From assembly GCF_002904335.1 (NCBI RefSeq), contig NZ_PPHF01000165.1:124001-188000 (forward strand): a stretch of 64,000 bases of DNA, read 5' to 3'. Positions 16,834 through 25,876 of the stretch are shown here, piece after piece. A program made the translations under genes and the position numbers. Every line of letters starts with the position of its first letter. The stretch's first letter is position 1. This DNA comes from Amycolatopsis sp. CA-126428 (lineage in GTDB: Bacteria; Actinomycetota; Actinomycetes; Mycobacteriales; Pseudonocardiaceae). Below the pieces are notes generated by a model. It was given only the letters and a program-made list of their open reading frames with translations, searched no databases and was not told the DNA's origin.

Positions 16834-17982
16834 TCAGCGCACGCCGAGCAGGTGCTCCAGGGCGAGCTGGTTCAGCCGGGTGAAGTGGTAGCCGCGGGCG
16901 GCCGCCGCCTCCAGGTCGAACTCGTCGTTCAGGACGTCGTCGAACGTCTCGCCCGGGGCCAGCGTCGGCGTCGAAAGGTCCGGGACCCGCGACGCCGCCA
17001 GCGCCTCCGCGACCTCGGGGTCGGCCCGGAACGCCGCCGCCTTCTCCTTGAGGATCAGGTACGTCCGCATGTTCGCCGCCGCCGACACCCACACGTCCTC
17101 GGTGTCCTCGGTGCGCAGCGGCTTGTAGTCGAAGTGCCGCGGGCCGTCGTAGCCGGCGTTCTCCAGGAGGTCGACCAGGAAGAACGCGCTCTTCAGGTCG
17201 CCGTGGCCGAAGATCAGGTCCTGGTCGTACTTCGGGCCGTGCTGGCCGTTGAGGTCGATGTGGAACAGCTTGCCCTGCCACAGCGCCTGCGAGATGCCGT
17301 GCACGAAGTTCAGCCCGGCCATCTGCTCGTGCCCGACCTCCGGGTTCAGCCCGAACAGCTCCGGCCGCGCGAGCTGCGAGATGAAGCCCAGCGCGTGCCC
17401 GATCGTCGGCAGCAGGATGTCGCCACGCGGCTCGTTCGGCTTCGGCTCCAGCGCGAACCGCAGCGAGTAGCCCTTCTCGACGACGTAGTCGGCGAGCAGG
17501 TCCAGGCCCTCCTTGTAGCGGTCCAGCGCCGCGCGGACGTCCTTCGCGGCGTCGGACTCGGCGCCTTCGCGGCCGCCCCAGACGACGTAGGTCTGCGCGC
17601 CCAGCTCGGCCGCCAGGTCGAGGTTGCGGCGCACCTTCCGCAGCGCGTACCGGCGGACGTCGCGGTCGTTGCTGGTCAGGCCGCCGTCCTTGAACACCGG
17701 GTGGGTGAACAGGTTCGTCGTCGCCATCGGGACCTTGAGACCGGTCTCGGCGAGCGCCTTGCGGAAGCGCTCGATCGCCTTGTCGCGGTCCGGCTCGGTG
17801 GCCAGCAGGTCGTCGTCGTGGAAGGTCACGCCGTAGGCGCCCAGCTCCGCCAGCCGGTGCACGCTCTCCACCGGGTCCAGCGGCGGCCGCGTGGCGACCC
17901 CGAACGGGTCGGCGGCGGGCCAGCCCACGGTCCAGAGGCCGAAGGTGAACTTGTCGGCCGGCTGGGGAGCGAAGTCGCTCAT
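16834..17982 (-). CDS. xylA: xylose isomerase
   Basis: 382 residues, the short actinomycete form. Catalytic and metal-binding regions are all present: TFHDDDL (His, Asp), VVWGGREG (Trp), FALEPKPNEPRGD (Glu, Lys), NPEVGHEQMAG (Glu, His), HIDLNGQHGPKYDQD (Asp cluster) and FDYKPLR. It converts D-xylose to D-xylulose in the cytoplasm. AAGGGAC precedes ATG 17982. It is divergent from a ROK repressor and its start is only 12 bases from a palindromic operator. Confidence 0.95.
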   Translation of the reverse strand: MSDFAPQPADKFTFGLWTVGWPAADPFGVATRPPLDPVESVHRLAELGAYGVTFHDDDLLATEPDRDKAIERFRKALAETGLKVPMATTNLFTHPVFKDGGLTSNDRDVRRYALRKVRRNLDLAAELGAQTYVVWGGREGAESDAAKDVRAALDRYKEGLDLLADYVVEKGYSLRFALEPKPNEPRGDILLPTIGHALGFISQLARPELFGLNPEVGHEQMAGLNFVHGISQALWQGKLFHIDLNGQHGPKYDQDLIFGHGDLKSAFFLVDLLENAGYDGPRHFDYKPLRTEDTEDVWVSAAANMRTYLILKEKAAAFRADPEVAEALAASRVPDLSTPTLAPGETFDDVLNDEFDLEAAAARGYHFTRLNQLALEHLLGVR

Positions 17983-17994
17983 GACTGTCCCTTC

Positions 17995-18019
17995 ATTTAG
18001 TTCACGTTGTAGACTAAAT
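17995..18019. promoter_or_regulatory. xylose repressor operator
   Basis: Perfect inverted repeat ATTTAGT - N11 - ACTAAAT, placed between xylA (start 17982) and the ROK gene (start 18081). Its AT-rich arms stand out strongly in this GC-rich DNA, and the layout matches known XylR (ROK) operators. Confidence 0.8.
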
Positions 18020-18080
18020 ATGCGCCGCGGGGGTCCCCGGCGTCAAGGGGCCGGGTTACAGTGCTTCGCGGGAGGACACG

Positions 18081-19238
18081 ATGACGCAGGCCGTGCGGCA
18101 CGAGGAGATGCGCGCCCGCAACCTCGAGGTCGTGCTGGGCGCCGTCAGCCGCGGCGGCCCGCTCACCCGGGCCGCGCTCGCCGAGGTCACCGGCCTGACC
18201 AAGTCGACCGTGAGCAAGCTCGTCGGCGACCTGGTGGAGGCGGGCCTGCTCGCCGAGACCGGCCCCGCCCGGGCGGGCGAACGCGGCCGGCCGGGGGTGG
18301 ACGTCGTGCTCAGCGGGGCGCGGATGGCGTCGCTGGGGCTGGAGATCAACGTCGACTACCTCGCGGTGCGCGTGCTCGACCTCACCGGCGAAGTCCGGTT
18401 CGCCGCCCGCCGCGAACGCGACAACCGCGGCTCGCGGCCGAAGAAGGTCCTGGGCGAGCTGCAGGACCTGGCCACCGACGCGCTCGCCGAGGCCCACCGG
18501 CTGGGGCTGGAGGCGGCGGGCGCGGTGCTGGCGGTGTCCGGCCCGGTCGGCGACGGCGTGCTGTTCAGCGCCCCCAACCTCGGCTGGCAGGACGTCCGCC
18601 CGGCCGAGCTGCTGCGGCTGCCGGTCCCGGTCGAGCTGGACAACGAAGCGAACCTCGCCGCGCTCGGCGAGCTCTGGTACGGCGACGGCGAGCGCGACTT
18701 CCTCTACGTGTCCGGCGAAATCGGCATCGGCGCCGGCCTGGTCGTGAACGGCGTGCTGTACTCCGGCGCGACGGGCCTGGCCGGCGAGCTGGGGCACGTG
18801 GTCGTGGCCCCGGAGGGGGCGCCGTGCCGCTGCGGGGGCAGCGGCTGCCTGGAGACCTACGCCGGCCAGGAAGCGTTGCTGACGGCGGGGAACGCCGCCT
18901 CGGTGCCGGCCTTGCTGAGCGCCCTCGAGCGGGGCGACGAGACGGCGCTGGCGGCGTGCGCGGCGGCCGGCCGTGCCCTCGGCATCGCCCTGACGTCGGC
19001 GGTAAACTTGCTGGACCTGGACCGCATCGTGCTGGGCGGGGTGTTCACGCAGCTGTACCCGTGGTTGTCCGGACCGGTGTCGGAGGTGCTGACCACCCGC
19101 CTCGGCGGCCTGCGCGGCGCGCCCCCGGTGTTGAGCGCCTCCCGCCTGGGCGGCGACGCGGCGACCCTCGGCGCGGCGGGCCGGGTCATCCACCGCGTCC
19201 TCGCCGACCCGGCGTCCTTCGTCACCCGCGCGTCGTGA
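18081..19238 (+). CDS. xylR: ROK family xylose-responsive repressor
   Basis: 385 residues. N-terminal HTH (LTRAALAEVTGLTKSTVSKLVGDLVEAGLL) is followed by a ROK sugar-kinase-like domain: DNEANLAALGE, GIGAGLVVNG, the ROK histidine and cysteine cluster GHVVVAPEGAPCRCGGSGCLETY, and a C-terminal LGGVF. It probably represses xylA until a sugar binds. GGGAGGA precedes the ATG. The stop codon (19236-19238) lies inside palindromic repeat copy 2, so the last codons are contributed by the repeat. Confidence 0.9.
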   Translation: MTQAVRHEEMRARNLEVVLGAVSRGGPLTRAALAEVTGLTKSTVSKLVGDLVEAGLLAETGPARAGERGRPGVDVVLSGARMASLGLEINVDYLAVRVLDLTGEVRFAARRERDNRGSRPKKVLGELQDLATDALAEAHRLGLEAAGAVLAVSGPVGDGVLFSAPNLGWQDVRPAELLRLPVPVELDNEANLAALGELWYGDGERDFLYVSGEIGIGAGLVVNGVLYSGATGLAGELGHVVVAPEGAPCRCGGSGCLETYAGQEALLTAGNAASVPALLSALERGDETALAACAAAGRALGIALTSAVNLLDLDRIVLGGVFTQLYPWLSGPVSEVLTTRLGGLRGAPPVLSASRLGGDAATLGAAGRVIHRVLADPASFVTRAS

Positions 19239-19277
19239 GTGGTAAGGCGGGTTAGAACCCGCCTTACCACTCACGAC
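19232..19277. repeat. 46-bp palindromic repeat, copy 2 (probable terminator)
   Basis: Perfect inverted repeat with 22-base arms starting GTCGTGAGTGGTAAGGCGGG around a 2-base centre. It is followed by AAGCCGCGGCAGACCTG, a tail shared with the other copies. It spans the stop codon of the ROK gene and lies before the convergent subtilase stop at 19295. Confidence 0.9.
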
Positions 19278-19294
19278 AAGCCGCGGCAGACCTG

Positions 19295-22200
19295 CTAGCT
19301 CACGGCGTTGATCTGCACCAGCGAGGAGCCGACCGTGACACCGGTGTCGGTCTGCACGGTCAGCTGACCGCGCAGGGTCCGGCCCGCGGCCGGGGCGGCG
19401 GTGGCCGTCACCGTCGCCGGCACGGTCCACGAGCTGCCCGACGCGCGCAGGGCGTTGGCGTCGTTCACCGCGATCGAACCGAACGCCGGGTTGGTGAACA
19501 CGTCGAGGTAGTCGTAGGCGGTGGTGCCGCCCGGGACCGCGTACCCGTCGACGAGCGCGACCCACACCCCGGGCGCCGGGTTGGGCACGGTCACCGACTC
19601 CTCGGAGTCACCGTCCGCGCTGACGCCCGCCTGCACGCAGCTGCCGGTCGTGCAGTTGTACAGCACCAGGTCGAGGTCCGTGCCCACGACGGCGGGGTTG
19701 CCGATCGTGGCGGTCAGCGACGTCGAACCCGGCGTCACCGCGATCTGGTACTGCTGCTGCGTGCCTTCGGTGATCGTCGGCCGCTGCGTCTTCGCGCTGC
19801 CCAGCGTGGCGCCGGTCAGCTTGCCGGTGAACGCGCCGAGCGTGTTCTGCACGGTGTAGGTCCGCGCGATCGGCGTGCCCAGCGTGGCCGAAGCGATCGT
19901 GTCCGGGTTCGGCGAGATCGCCGTGCCCAGCACCGAAGCCGACAGCTTGTACGGCGCTTCGTCCACATCGGACGTCCGCCGCGCTTCGACGGTGATCTCC
20001 CACACGCCCGGCAGCGGGTTGGCGATGGTCCGGCTGGTCGGCGTGCCGCCGGCGCAGCCCGCACCCGCGTCGGGCAGGTAGCACGCGGTCGTCGCGGTGC
20101 TGGCCTCGGCCGGGACACCGGTCGGGTCGTACCGCAGGAACCGCACCTGGCCCTTGCCCGGAGCGCCGGCGCCGGCGTCCAGGTCCACCTTCAGCGCGCT
20201 GGCGCCCTGCGGCACTCGCACGAAGTAGCTGGTCGCCTGGTTGCGGGCGGCCTTGCCCGAGACGTCGACCTGGAAACCCTTGCCGGCGACGAACTCCTGC
20301 GGCGCGAAGACCGTGTTGAGGGTCTGCACGTCGATGCCGATGGTCAGCGGGTTGTCCAGGTAGAGCAGGGCCGAGTGGACCCCGGCGCTCTTCGGGTTGA
20401 CGTGCACGTCGAACTTCACCGGCGTGTTCAGCGGCAGCACCACGGTGCCACCGGAGTTGAACGTGCCGTCGTTGCCGACCCACCGCACGAAGTACGGCAC
20501 CGGGTGCGCCGAGCCCGTGGTGCGGGTGATCGTGTAGGTGCGGGTGTACGCCTTGCCCGTGGTCACGCCCTCGCGGTCGTGGATGCCCACGCCCGTGTTC
20601 GGCGTGGCCAGCAGCCCGGACTGGACGGTGTGCACCTCGACCGACGTCGAAACCGCGTCCGGCTTCGGGTTGAGCGAAAGCGCGACGAACGCGGCGGGGA
20701 CGTTGAACAGGCCCGCGCCCTGGGCGTACGCGCCGATGCCCGGCACGAACCGCGCGGTCGACTTGATCGCCGCGCGCAGCTGCGCCACCGGCGGCCGCTG
20801 GCCGCTGTGCGTCGCCTTGTACGCGCTCACCAGCAGTGCCGCCGCGCCGGTCGCCTGCGGCGCCGCCATCGACGTGCCCTGCAGCATCGCGTAACCGGCC
20901 GGCAGGGGGTACGTGCCGGCCACCGGGCTCGGAGCTTCCCACCGCGGGGTGGTGGAGATCGCCGCGCCCGGCGCGATGATGTCCGGCTTGAAACCGCCGT
21001 CTTCACGCGGGCCGCGCGAGGAGAACGGGTGCATCGACTCGGGGTTCTTGGTGACCGAGCCGTAGTTCGACAGCCAGGTCTCCTTGGTGATGTACGAGCC
21101 GACCGAGATCGCGTCCGTGGCCACCGACGGGTCGCCGACGGTGTTCGCCCCCGCGCCGCTGTTGCCCGCCGAGATGAAGATCTGGACGTTGTACTCGGCG
21201 ATCGTGCGGTTGTAGAGCTCCGCGCGGGCGTTGTTGCCGTCGTTGAGCGCCGGCAGGCCGCCGATCGAGATGTTGATGACGTCGGCGCCGTGGCTGGCCG
21301 CGTACACGACGCCGTCGATCAGGCCGGACGAGGTGCAGCCGGCACTGGTGAGGCAGACCTTGACGGCCAGGACCTTCGCGCCCGGGGCCGCGCCGTCCAT
21401 CTTGCCGCCGAACAGGTCGTTGCCGGTGGCGATGCCCGCGACGTGCGAGCCGTGCTCCGCGCCGGCGATGCCGATGCCGACGTAGCCCGGCTTGTCGGTT
21501 TGGACCACGAAGGCCATCCGCTCGGCGATGTCGGTCGCCGGGTTGTCGCTGCCGAAGAAGCCGACGTCGTACTTCTTGTTGTAGTCGGTCATCGGCTTCT
21601 CGTCGGTGAAGTCGCCGTTGCCGTTGAGGTCGACCCGGACCTCCTTGGTCACCGGGTCGAGCAGCACGCCCCAGGAGTCGGCGCGGTCGCCGTCGCGGTT
21701 GATGTCACCGCCGGTCTCGCTGTCCGCGGCGCCCAGGTCGCCCGCGGTCTCGCCGAAGACGCCGAACGTGTACGGGCCGCCGGTCGCCGGGGCCGTCCAG
21801 GTCTTGCCGTTGGCGGTGAAGGCGCCGGTGTAGGTCTGGGTCGACTGCTTGACCCAGGTGCCGTCGCCGGAGTTGGTGGCGTTGGCGTTGTACCAGTCGA
21901 CGATCTTGCGTTCGCCGTGGCTGGTGGTGGCCAGCGCGGGGGAGTCGAGGTCGACGCCGGAGTCGAGCACCGCGACCGTGGTGTCCTTGCCGTCCCAGCC
22001 CGGCAGGACCTGGCCGAACTGCGCCGCGTAGGTGTCGCCGGTCGGCAGGTACGGGTTGACGCGCGGGGTGTTCTTGCCCGGGGCCGGCTGCGGCAGCGGA
22101 GTCATCGCGCCGTCGGGCTTCGGGTCGTCGCGGACGATGAGCCCGTCGACGTCGACGGCGTTGACCGACTTGAGCTTCGCGGCTTTTTCGGCCTTGGCGG

Positions 22201-22528
22201 TCGGGATGCTGACCTTGATGTAGTCGAGCTTCGTGTCGGTGGACTGGACGACCCCGCCGAGGGCCTTGAGCTCGTTCACGGCGGTGCCGGTCTGGCCCTT
22301 TTCCGCGGCGATCAGCAGCGTGACATCGGGCTTCCCGGACTTCTCGGCTTCGGCGACGAGCGCGCGATCGTGCTCGTCGAGGGTCTTGCCGTCGGCCGCG
22401 CCGTTGGTCGGCGGGGCCTGCTGGGCGGAGGCCACCGGGACCGCGACGCCGAGGACGGAGGCACCGAGTGCGGTGGCGAGGATGGTGATCCCGGCCCGCC
22501 GTCTCCAGCGCGATCTGTGCTGTTCCAC
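19295..22528 (-). CDS. secreted S8 subtilisin-like serine protease
   Basis: 1077 residues from GTG 22528. Signal peptide: RWRRRAGITILATALGASVLG, cleavage near VASAQQA (about residue 36). A propeptide-like part follows to about 175. Catalytic triad: Asp189 (VAVLDSG), His359 (EHGSHVAG) and Ser553 (GTSMAAP), with Asn456 in SAGNSG. About 170 residues separate Asp and His, far more than in classical subtilisins; the insert holds calcium-site-like NRDGDRAD and DLNGNGDFTDE. The C-terminal half contains beta-sandwich, PPC-like repeats. Extracellular protein degradation is the likely role. Confidence 0.92.
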   Translation of the reverse strand: MEQHRSRWRRRAGITILATALGASVLGVAVPVASAQQAPPTNGAADGKTLDEHDRALVAEAEKSGKPDVTLLIAAEKGQTGTAVNELKALGGVVQSTDTKLDYIKVSIPTAKAEKAAKLKSVNAVDVDGLIVRDDPKPDGAMTPLPQPAPGKNTPRVNPYLPTGDTYAAQFGQVLPGWDGKDTTVAVLDSGVDLDSPALATTSHGERKIVDWYNANATNSGDGTWVKQSTQTYTGAFTANGKTWTAPATGGPYTFGVFGETAGDLGAADSETGGDINRDGDRADSWGVLLDPVTKEVRVDLNGNGDFTDEKPMTDYNKKYDVGFFGSDNPATDIAERMAFVVQTDKPGYVGIGIAGAEHGSHVAGIATGNDLFGGKMDGAAPGAKVLAVKVCLTSAGCTSSGLIDGVVYAASHGADVINISIGGLPALNDGNNARAELYNRTIAEYNVQIFISAGNSGAGANTVGDPSVATDAISVGSYITKETWLSNYGSVTKNPESMHPFSSRGPREDGGFKPDIIAPGAAISTTPRWEAPSPVAGTYPLPAGYAMLQGTSMAAPQATGAAALLVSAYKATHSGQRPPVAQLRAAIKSTARFVPGIGAYAQGAGLFNVPAAFVALSLNPKPDAVSTSVEVHTVQSGLLATPNTGVGIHDREGVTTGKAYTRTYTITRTTGSAHPVPYFVRWVGNDGTFNSGGTVVLPLNTPVKFDVHVNPKSAGVHSALLYLDNPLTIGIDVQTLNTVFAPQEFVAGKGFQVDVSGKAARNQATSYFVRVPQGASALKVDLDAGAGAPGKGQVRFLRYDPTGVPAEASTATTACYLPDAGAGCAGGTPTSRTIANPLPGVWEITVEARRTSDVDEAPYKLSASVLGTAISPNPDTIASATLGTPIARTYTVQNTLGAFTGKLTGATLGSAKTQRPTITEGTQQQYQIAVTPGSTSLTATIGNPAVVGTDLDLVLYNCTTGSCVQAGVSADGDSEESVTVPNPAPGVWVALVDGYAVPGGTTAYDYLDVFTNPAFGSIAVNDANALRASGSSWTVPATVTATAAPAAGRTLRGQLTVQTDTGVTVGSSLVQINAVS

Positions 22529-22700
22529 TGAAACGACCCTTCGTGAAGATGTGCGTCCGAGCAGTACACAGGGTGGGATCTGCGTCAGCAATCAGACAGT
22601 TAGCCCATAGACCGCAATTGGTTGCGAGCCAAATGGCCTAATCGGCTGCCCGGTTGGGCGGTCACCGGAAGGGCCGAAGGGTGGCCAGATTTCCCCATTG

Positions 22701-22756
22701 CTACACGTGCGTATAGCAGGCTATGTTTGCGTGTAGTCGACTACACGTACGTATAG
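22701..22756. promoter_or_regulatory. three phased TetR operators
   Basis: Three related 16-base sites begin at 22701, 22721 and 22741, exactly 20 bases apart: CTACACGTGCGTATAG, CTATGTTTGCGTGTAG (inverted orientation) and CTACACGTACGTATAG. They end 8 bases before the TetR gene start and so lie over its promoter. Autoregulation of the TetR-ABC operon is the natural reading. Confidence 0.75.
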
Positions 22757-22764
22757 GACGTCTG

Positions 22765-23379
22765 ATGAGCACCGAAGACCTCACCGCACGGGCCCGGATC
22801 CGCGACGCCGCCATCAAGCTCTTCACCGAGCGCGGCATGGAGAAGACGTCGATCCTCGACATCGCCGAGGAAGCCGGCGTCTCCGGCGGCCTGATCCGCC
22901 ACCACTTCGGCTCCAAGGACGGCCTGCGCGAGGCCTGCGACACGTACGTCTTCGACGAACTGGTGAAGTTCAAGGAGGAGGTGCTGGCGAAGGGCGCCGC
23001 GAACCCGGGATTCCTGCCCGCGTTCGACGCCCGGCAGCTGCTCTACCGCCGGTATCTGGGGCGGGCCATGGTCGACGGCTCCGAGGCCGCCGAGGTGCAG
23101 TTCACCGGGATCGTCGACGAAACCGAGCGCTACTTCCGCGAGCAGGGCATGGAGATGCCGGATCCGCGGGGCGTCGCCGCCGCCCTCGTCGCGATGACCG
23201 GCGGGCTGATGATCCTGCAGGACCACGTCGCCCGGGCGCTCGGCGAGGAGCCGGGCACGAACGAGGCGATGCTGCGGATGTCGGCGGCCGCCGGGCACCT
23301 GTTCCTGAACCCCCTCGCCACCACCGAAGTCCTCGAAAAGGCCCGCGAAGCGCTGGCCGCCTACCAACGGAAGGAATGA
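22765..23379 (+). CDS. TetR family repressor of an ABC exporter
   Basis: 204 residues. HTH at the N-terminus: RIRDAAIKLFTERGMEKTSILDIAEEAGVSGGLIRHHFGSKDGL. The C-terminal half is a helical ligand domain. ATG 22765 follows the three operator sites. The stop overlaps the region of the ABC ATPase start, so the regulator and both transporter genes form one operon controlled by the regulator. Confidence 0.9.
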   Translation: MSTEDLTARARIRDAAIKLFTERGMEKTSILDIAEEAGVSGGLIRHHFGSKDGLREACDTYVFDELVKFKEEVLAKGAANPGFLPAFDARQLLYRRYLGRAMVDGSEAAEVQFTGIVDETERYFREQGMEMPDPRGVAAALVAMTGGLMILQDHVARALGEEPGTNEAMLRMSAAAGHLFLNPLATTEVLEKAREALAAYQRKE

Positions 23380-23381
23380 CG

Positions 23382-24290
23382 ATGGCCGACGCGATCACCG
23401 CCGACGGCCTCACCAAGGCGTTCGGCCGGACACGGGCCCTCGACGGGCTCGACCTGACCGTCCACACCGGCGAGGTGCACGGGTTCCTCGGACCCAACGG
23501 CGCCGGCAAGACCACCACGATCCGCGTCCTGCTGGGGCTGATGCGCGCCGACGGGGGCCGGGCCACCCTGCTCGGCGGCGACTCCTGGACCGACGCCACC
23601 GAGCTGCACCGGCGGCTCGCGTACGTCCCGGGCGACGTCACCCTGTGGCCGAACCTCACCGGCGGCGAGGTCATCGACCTGCTCGGCCGGCTGCGCGGCG
23701 GCCTCGACACCGCCCGCCGCGCGGAGCTGATCGAGCGCTTCGACCTCGATCCGCGCAAGAAGGGCCGGACGTACTCGAAGGGCAACCGGCAGAAGGTCGC
23801 GCTCGTCGCCGCGCTGGCGTCCGATGTGGAGCTGCTGGTCCTCGACGAGCCGACGTCCGGGCTCGACCCGCTGATGGAGGAGGTGTTCCGGGAGGTCGTC
23901 GGGGAGGAGCGCGAGCGCGGCGACCGGACGGTGCTGCTGTCCTCGCACATCCTTTCCGAGGTCGAGGCGCTGTGCGACCGCGTCACGATCATCCGGGCCG
24001 GCCGCACGGTCGAGTCGGGCACCCTGGACGAGCTGCGGCACCTGGGCCGGATCACCATCGACGCCTCGCTCGCGCACGTGCCCGAGGATCTGGGGTCGCT
24101 GCCGGGCGTGCACGACCTGAGTTCGTACGGCTCGCACGTCCACCTGTCCGTGGACCAGACGTCGCTGGACGACGTGATGCGGCACCTCGCCGGGGCCGGG
24201 TTGCGGAGCCTGGTGAGCCGCCCGCCGACGCTCGAGGAGCTGTTCCTGCGGCACTACCGGCAGGACGAGCCGGTCGGAGCGGCGCGATGA
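23382..24290 (+). CDS. ABC transporter ATP-binding protein (antibiotic export type)
   Basis: 302 residues. Walker A is GPNGAGKTTT, the signature region is degenerate (YSKGNRQKVAL instead of LSGGQ), Walker B is LLVLDEPTSGLDP and the switch histidine is in SSHILSE. The degenerate signature is common in the drug-export DrrA-like group. AAGGA lies 6 bases before ATG 23382; an ATG at 23376 overlaps the TetR stop but sits against the ribosome site. Partner permease follows with a 4-base overlap. Confidence 0.9.
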   Translation: MADAITADGLTKAFGRTRALDGLDLTVHTGEVHGFLGPNGAGKTTTIRVLLGLMRADGGRATLLGGDSWTDATELHRRLAYVPGDVTLWPNLTGGEVIDLLGRLRGGLDTARRAELIERFDLDPRKKGRTYSKGNRQKVALVAALASDVELLVLDEPTSGLDPLMEEVFREVVGEERERGDRTVLLSSHILSEVEALCDRVTIIRAGRTVESGTLDELRHLGRITIDASLAHVPEDLGSLPGVHDLSSYGSHVHLSVDQTSLDDVMRHLAGAGLRSLVSRPPTLEELFLRHYRQDEPVGAAR

Positions 24291-25849
24291 CGGGGACGTG
24301 GGCGTTGCTGCGGCTGGTGCTGCGCCGCGACCGGCTGCTCATGCCGCTCTGGATCGTCGGTCTCACGCTCGCGCCCGTCGGCTACCTGTCGTCGATCAAG
24401 GCGGCGTACCCGGATGCCGCGGCACGGCAGCACTTCTACGACATCAACGCCTCGAGCGCGACGTTCGTCGTGCGCAACGGCCCGCTGTACGGCTCGTCGG
24501 TGGGGAACCTCCTGGCCTGGCAGTGCGGGTTCGTCCCGGTCGTCGTCGGGCTGATCGCGCTGCTCACGGTGGTCCGCCACACCCGGGCCGAGGAGGAGGC
24601 CGGCCGCCGCGAGCTCACCGGCGCGACCGTCGTCGGCCGGCACGCGGAGCTGGTCGCGGCGGTGCTCGCCGCCTGCGGGGCGTGCCTGGTGTTCGGTCTG
24701 CTGGCCGCGTTCGGCATCGCCGCGCAGGGCGAGCCGCTCGCCGGTGCCTTGGCGCTCGGTGCGGGATTCGCCTTGGCGGGCTGGGTGTTCGCCGGGGCCG
24801 GCGCGATCGCCGCCCAGCTCACCTGGGGTGCCGGTGGCGCGCGGGGCATCGGCATCGGGGCGCTGGTGCTGGCGTTCCTGCTGCGCGCGGCCGGGGACAG
24901 CAGCGGCTCGGCGGGCTGGCTCGCGTGGTTGTCGCCGATCGGCTGGGCACACCGGCTGCGGCCGTTCGCGGGCGAGCGGTGGTGGGTGCTCGCCTTGGCT
25001 GTTGTCTTCACCGTCTTGCTCGTGGTGGCGGCGGTCGCCCTGTCGGCGCGCCGGGACCTCGGCTCGGCGCTGCTGCCGGCGCGGCTGGGCCGGGCGACGG
25101 CGAAGGCGTCGCTGCGCTCGCCGCTGGCGCTGGCCTGGCGGCTGCAGCGGGGGACGCTGCTGGTCTGGACCGTGTGCCTCGGGCTGGTCGGACTGCTGAT
25201 GGGCGGGGTCGCGCGGAACGTCGCCGAAATGATGCGGGACAACCGGGCGGTCGCGGACGTGTTCTCCCGCCTGGGTGGTGGCGGTGCGGTGACGGACGCG
25301 TACCTGGCGGGAACGATGACGTTGTTCGGCCTGGCGGCCGCGGGTCACGCGGTCCAGGCGACGCTGAAGCTGCGCTCGGAGGAGGCGGCGGGCCGTGCGG
25401 AACCGGTGCTGGCGACAGCGGTCGGCCGCGCCGGCTGGGCCTTGGCCCACTTGACGTTCGCGTTCTTCGGGCCGGCGTTCGTGCTGGCGGTGACGGGCTG
25501 GGCAACGGGCGCGGCGTACGGCTCGGGCTTCGGGCTCGTCCCGGCGGCGCTGGCCCAGCTCCCGGCGGTGTGGGTCCTGACGGGGCTGGCGGCGTTGCTG
25601 ATCGGCGTCTTCCCGCGCTTCGCGGCGGGGGCTTGGGGCCTGCTGGCGGCGTTCCTGCTGCTGTCGCTGGTGGGAGCGGCGTTGCGGTGGAACGAGGTGG
25701 TGCTGGGGATTTCGCCGTTCCAGCACCTGCCGCGCCTGCCGGGCGGAACGTTCTCGGTGACGCCGGCGCTCTGGCTGGTTCTGCTCGCTGTCCTCGCCGG
25801 AGCGGCCGGGTTGTTCGCATTGCGGCGGCGGGACATGCCGGTGGGCTGA
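24287..25849 (+). CDS. ABC transporter permease (polyketide-antibiotic exporter family)
   Basis: 520 residues with roughly twelve membrane segments arranged as two similar halves, each preceded by a cytoplasmic helix (for example LWIVGLTLAPVGYL and LLVWTVCLGLVGLLMGG; EEEAGRRELTGATVVGR and SEEAAGRAEPVLATAVGR repeat the same motif). This two-in-one layout is typical of TetR-linked antibiotic exporters in actinomycetes. It works with the ATPase at 23382; the exported compound is unknown. Confidence 0.87.
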   Translation: MTGTWALLRLVLRRDRLLMPLWIVGLTLAPVGYLSSIKAAYPDAAARQHFYDINASSATFVVRNGPLYGSSVGNLLAWQCGFVPVVVGLIALLTVVRHTRAEEEAGRRELTGATVVGRHAELVAAVLAACGACLVFGLLAAFGIAAQGEPLAGALALGAGFALAGWVFAGAGAIAAQLTWGAGGARGIGIGALVLAFLLRAAGDSSGSAGWLAWLSPIGWAHRLRPFAGERWWVLALAVVFTVLLVVAAVALSARRDLGSALLPARLGRATAKASLRSPLALAWRLQRGTLLVWTVCLGLVGLLMGGVARNVAEMMRDNRAVADVFSRLGGGGAVTDAYLAGTMTLFGLAAAGHAVQATLKLRSEEAAGRAEPVLATAVGRAGWALAHLTFAFFGPAFVLAVTGWATGAAYGSGFGLVPAALAQLPAVWVLTGLAALLIGVFPRFAAGAWGLLAAFLLLSLVGAALRWNEVVLGISPFQHLPRLPGGTFSVTPALWLVLLAVLAGAAGLFALRRRDMPVG

Positions 25850-25876
25850 CCCCGCAACAGGACCACGGACGGGGGT

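Noticed and set aside
20375..22531. A 718-codon open frame on the plus strand
   Set aside because: It is antisense to the subtilase gene and consists of Arg/Val/Gly-rich sequence without any motif.
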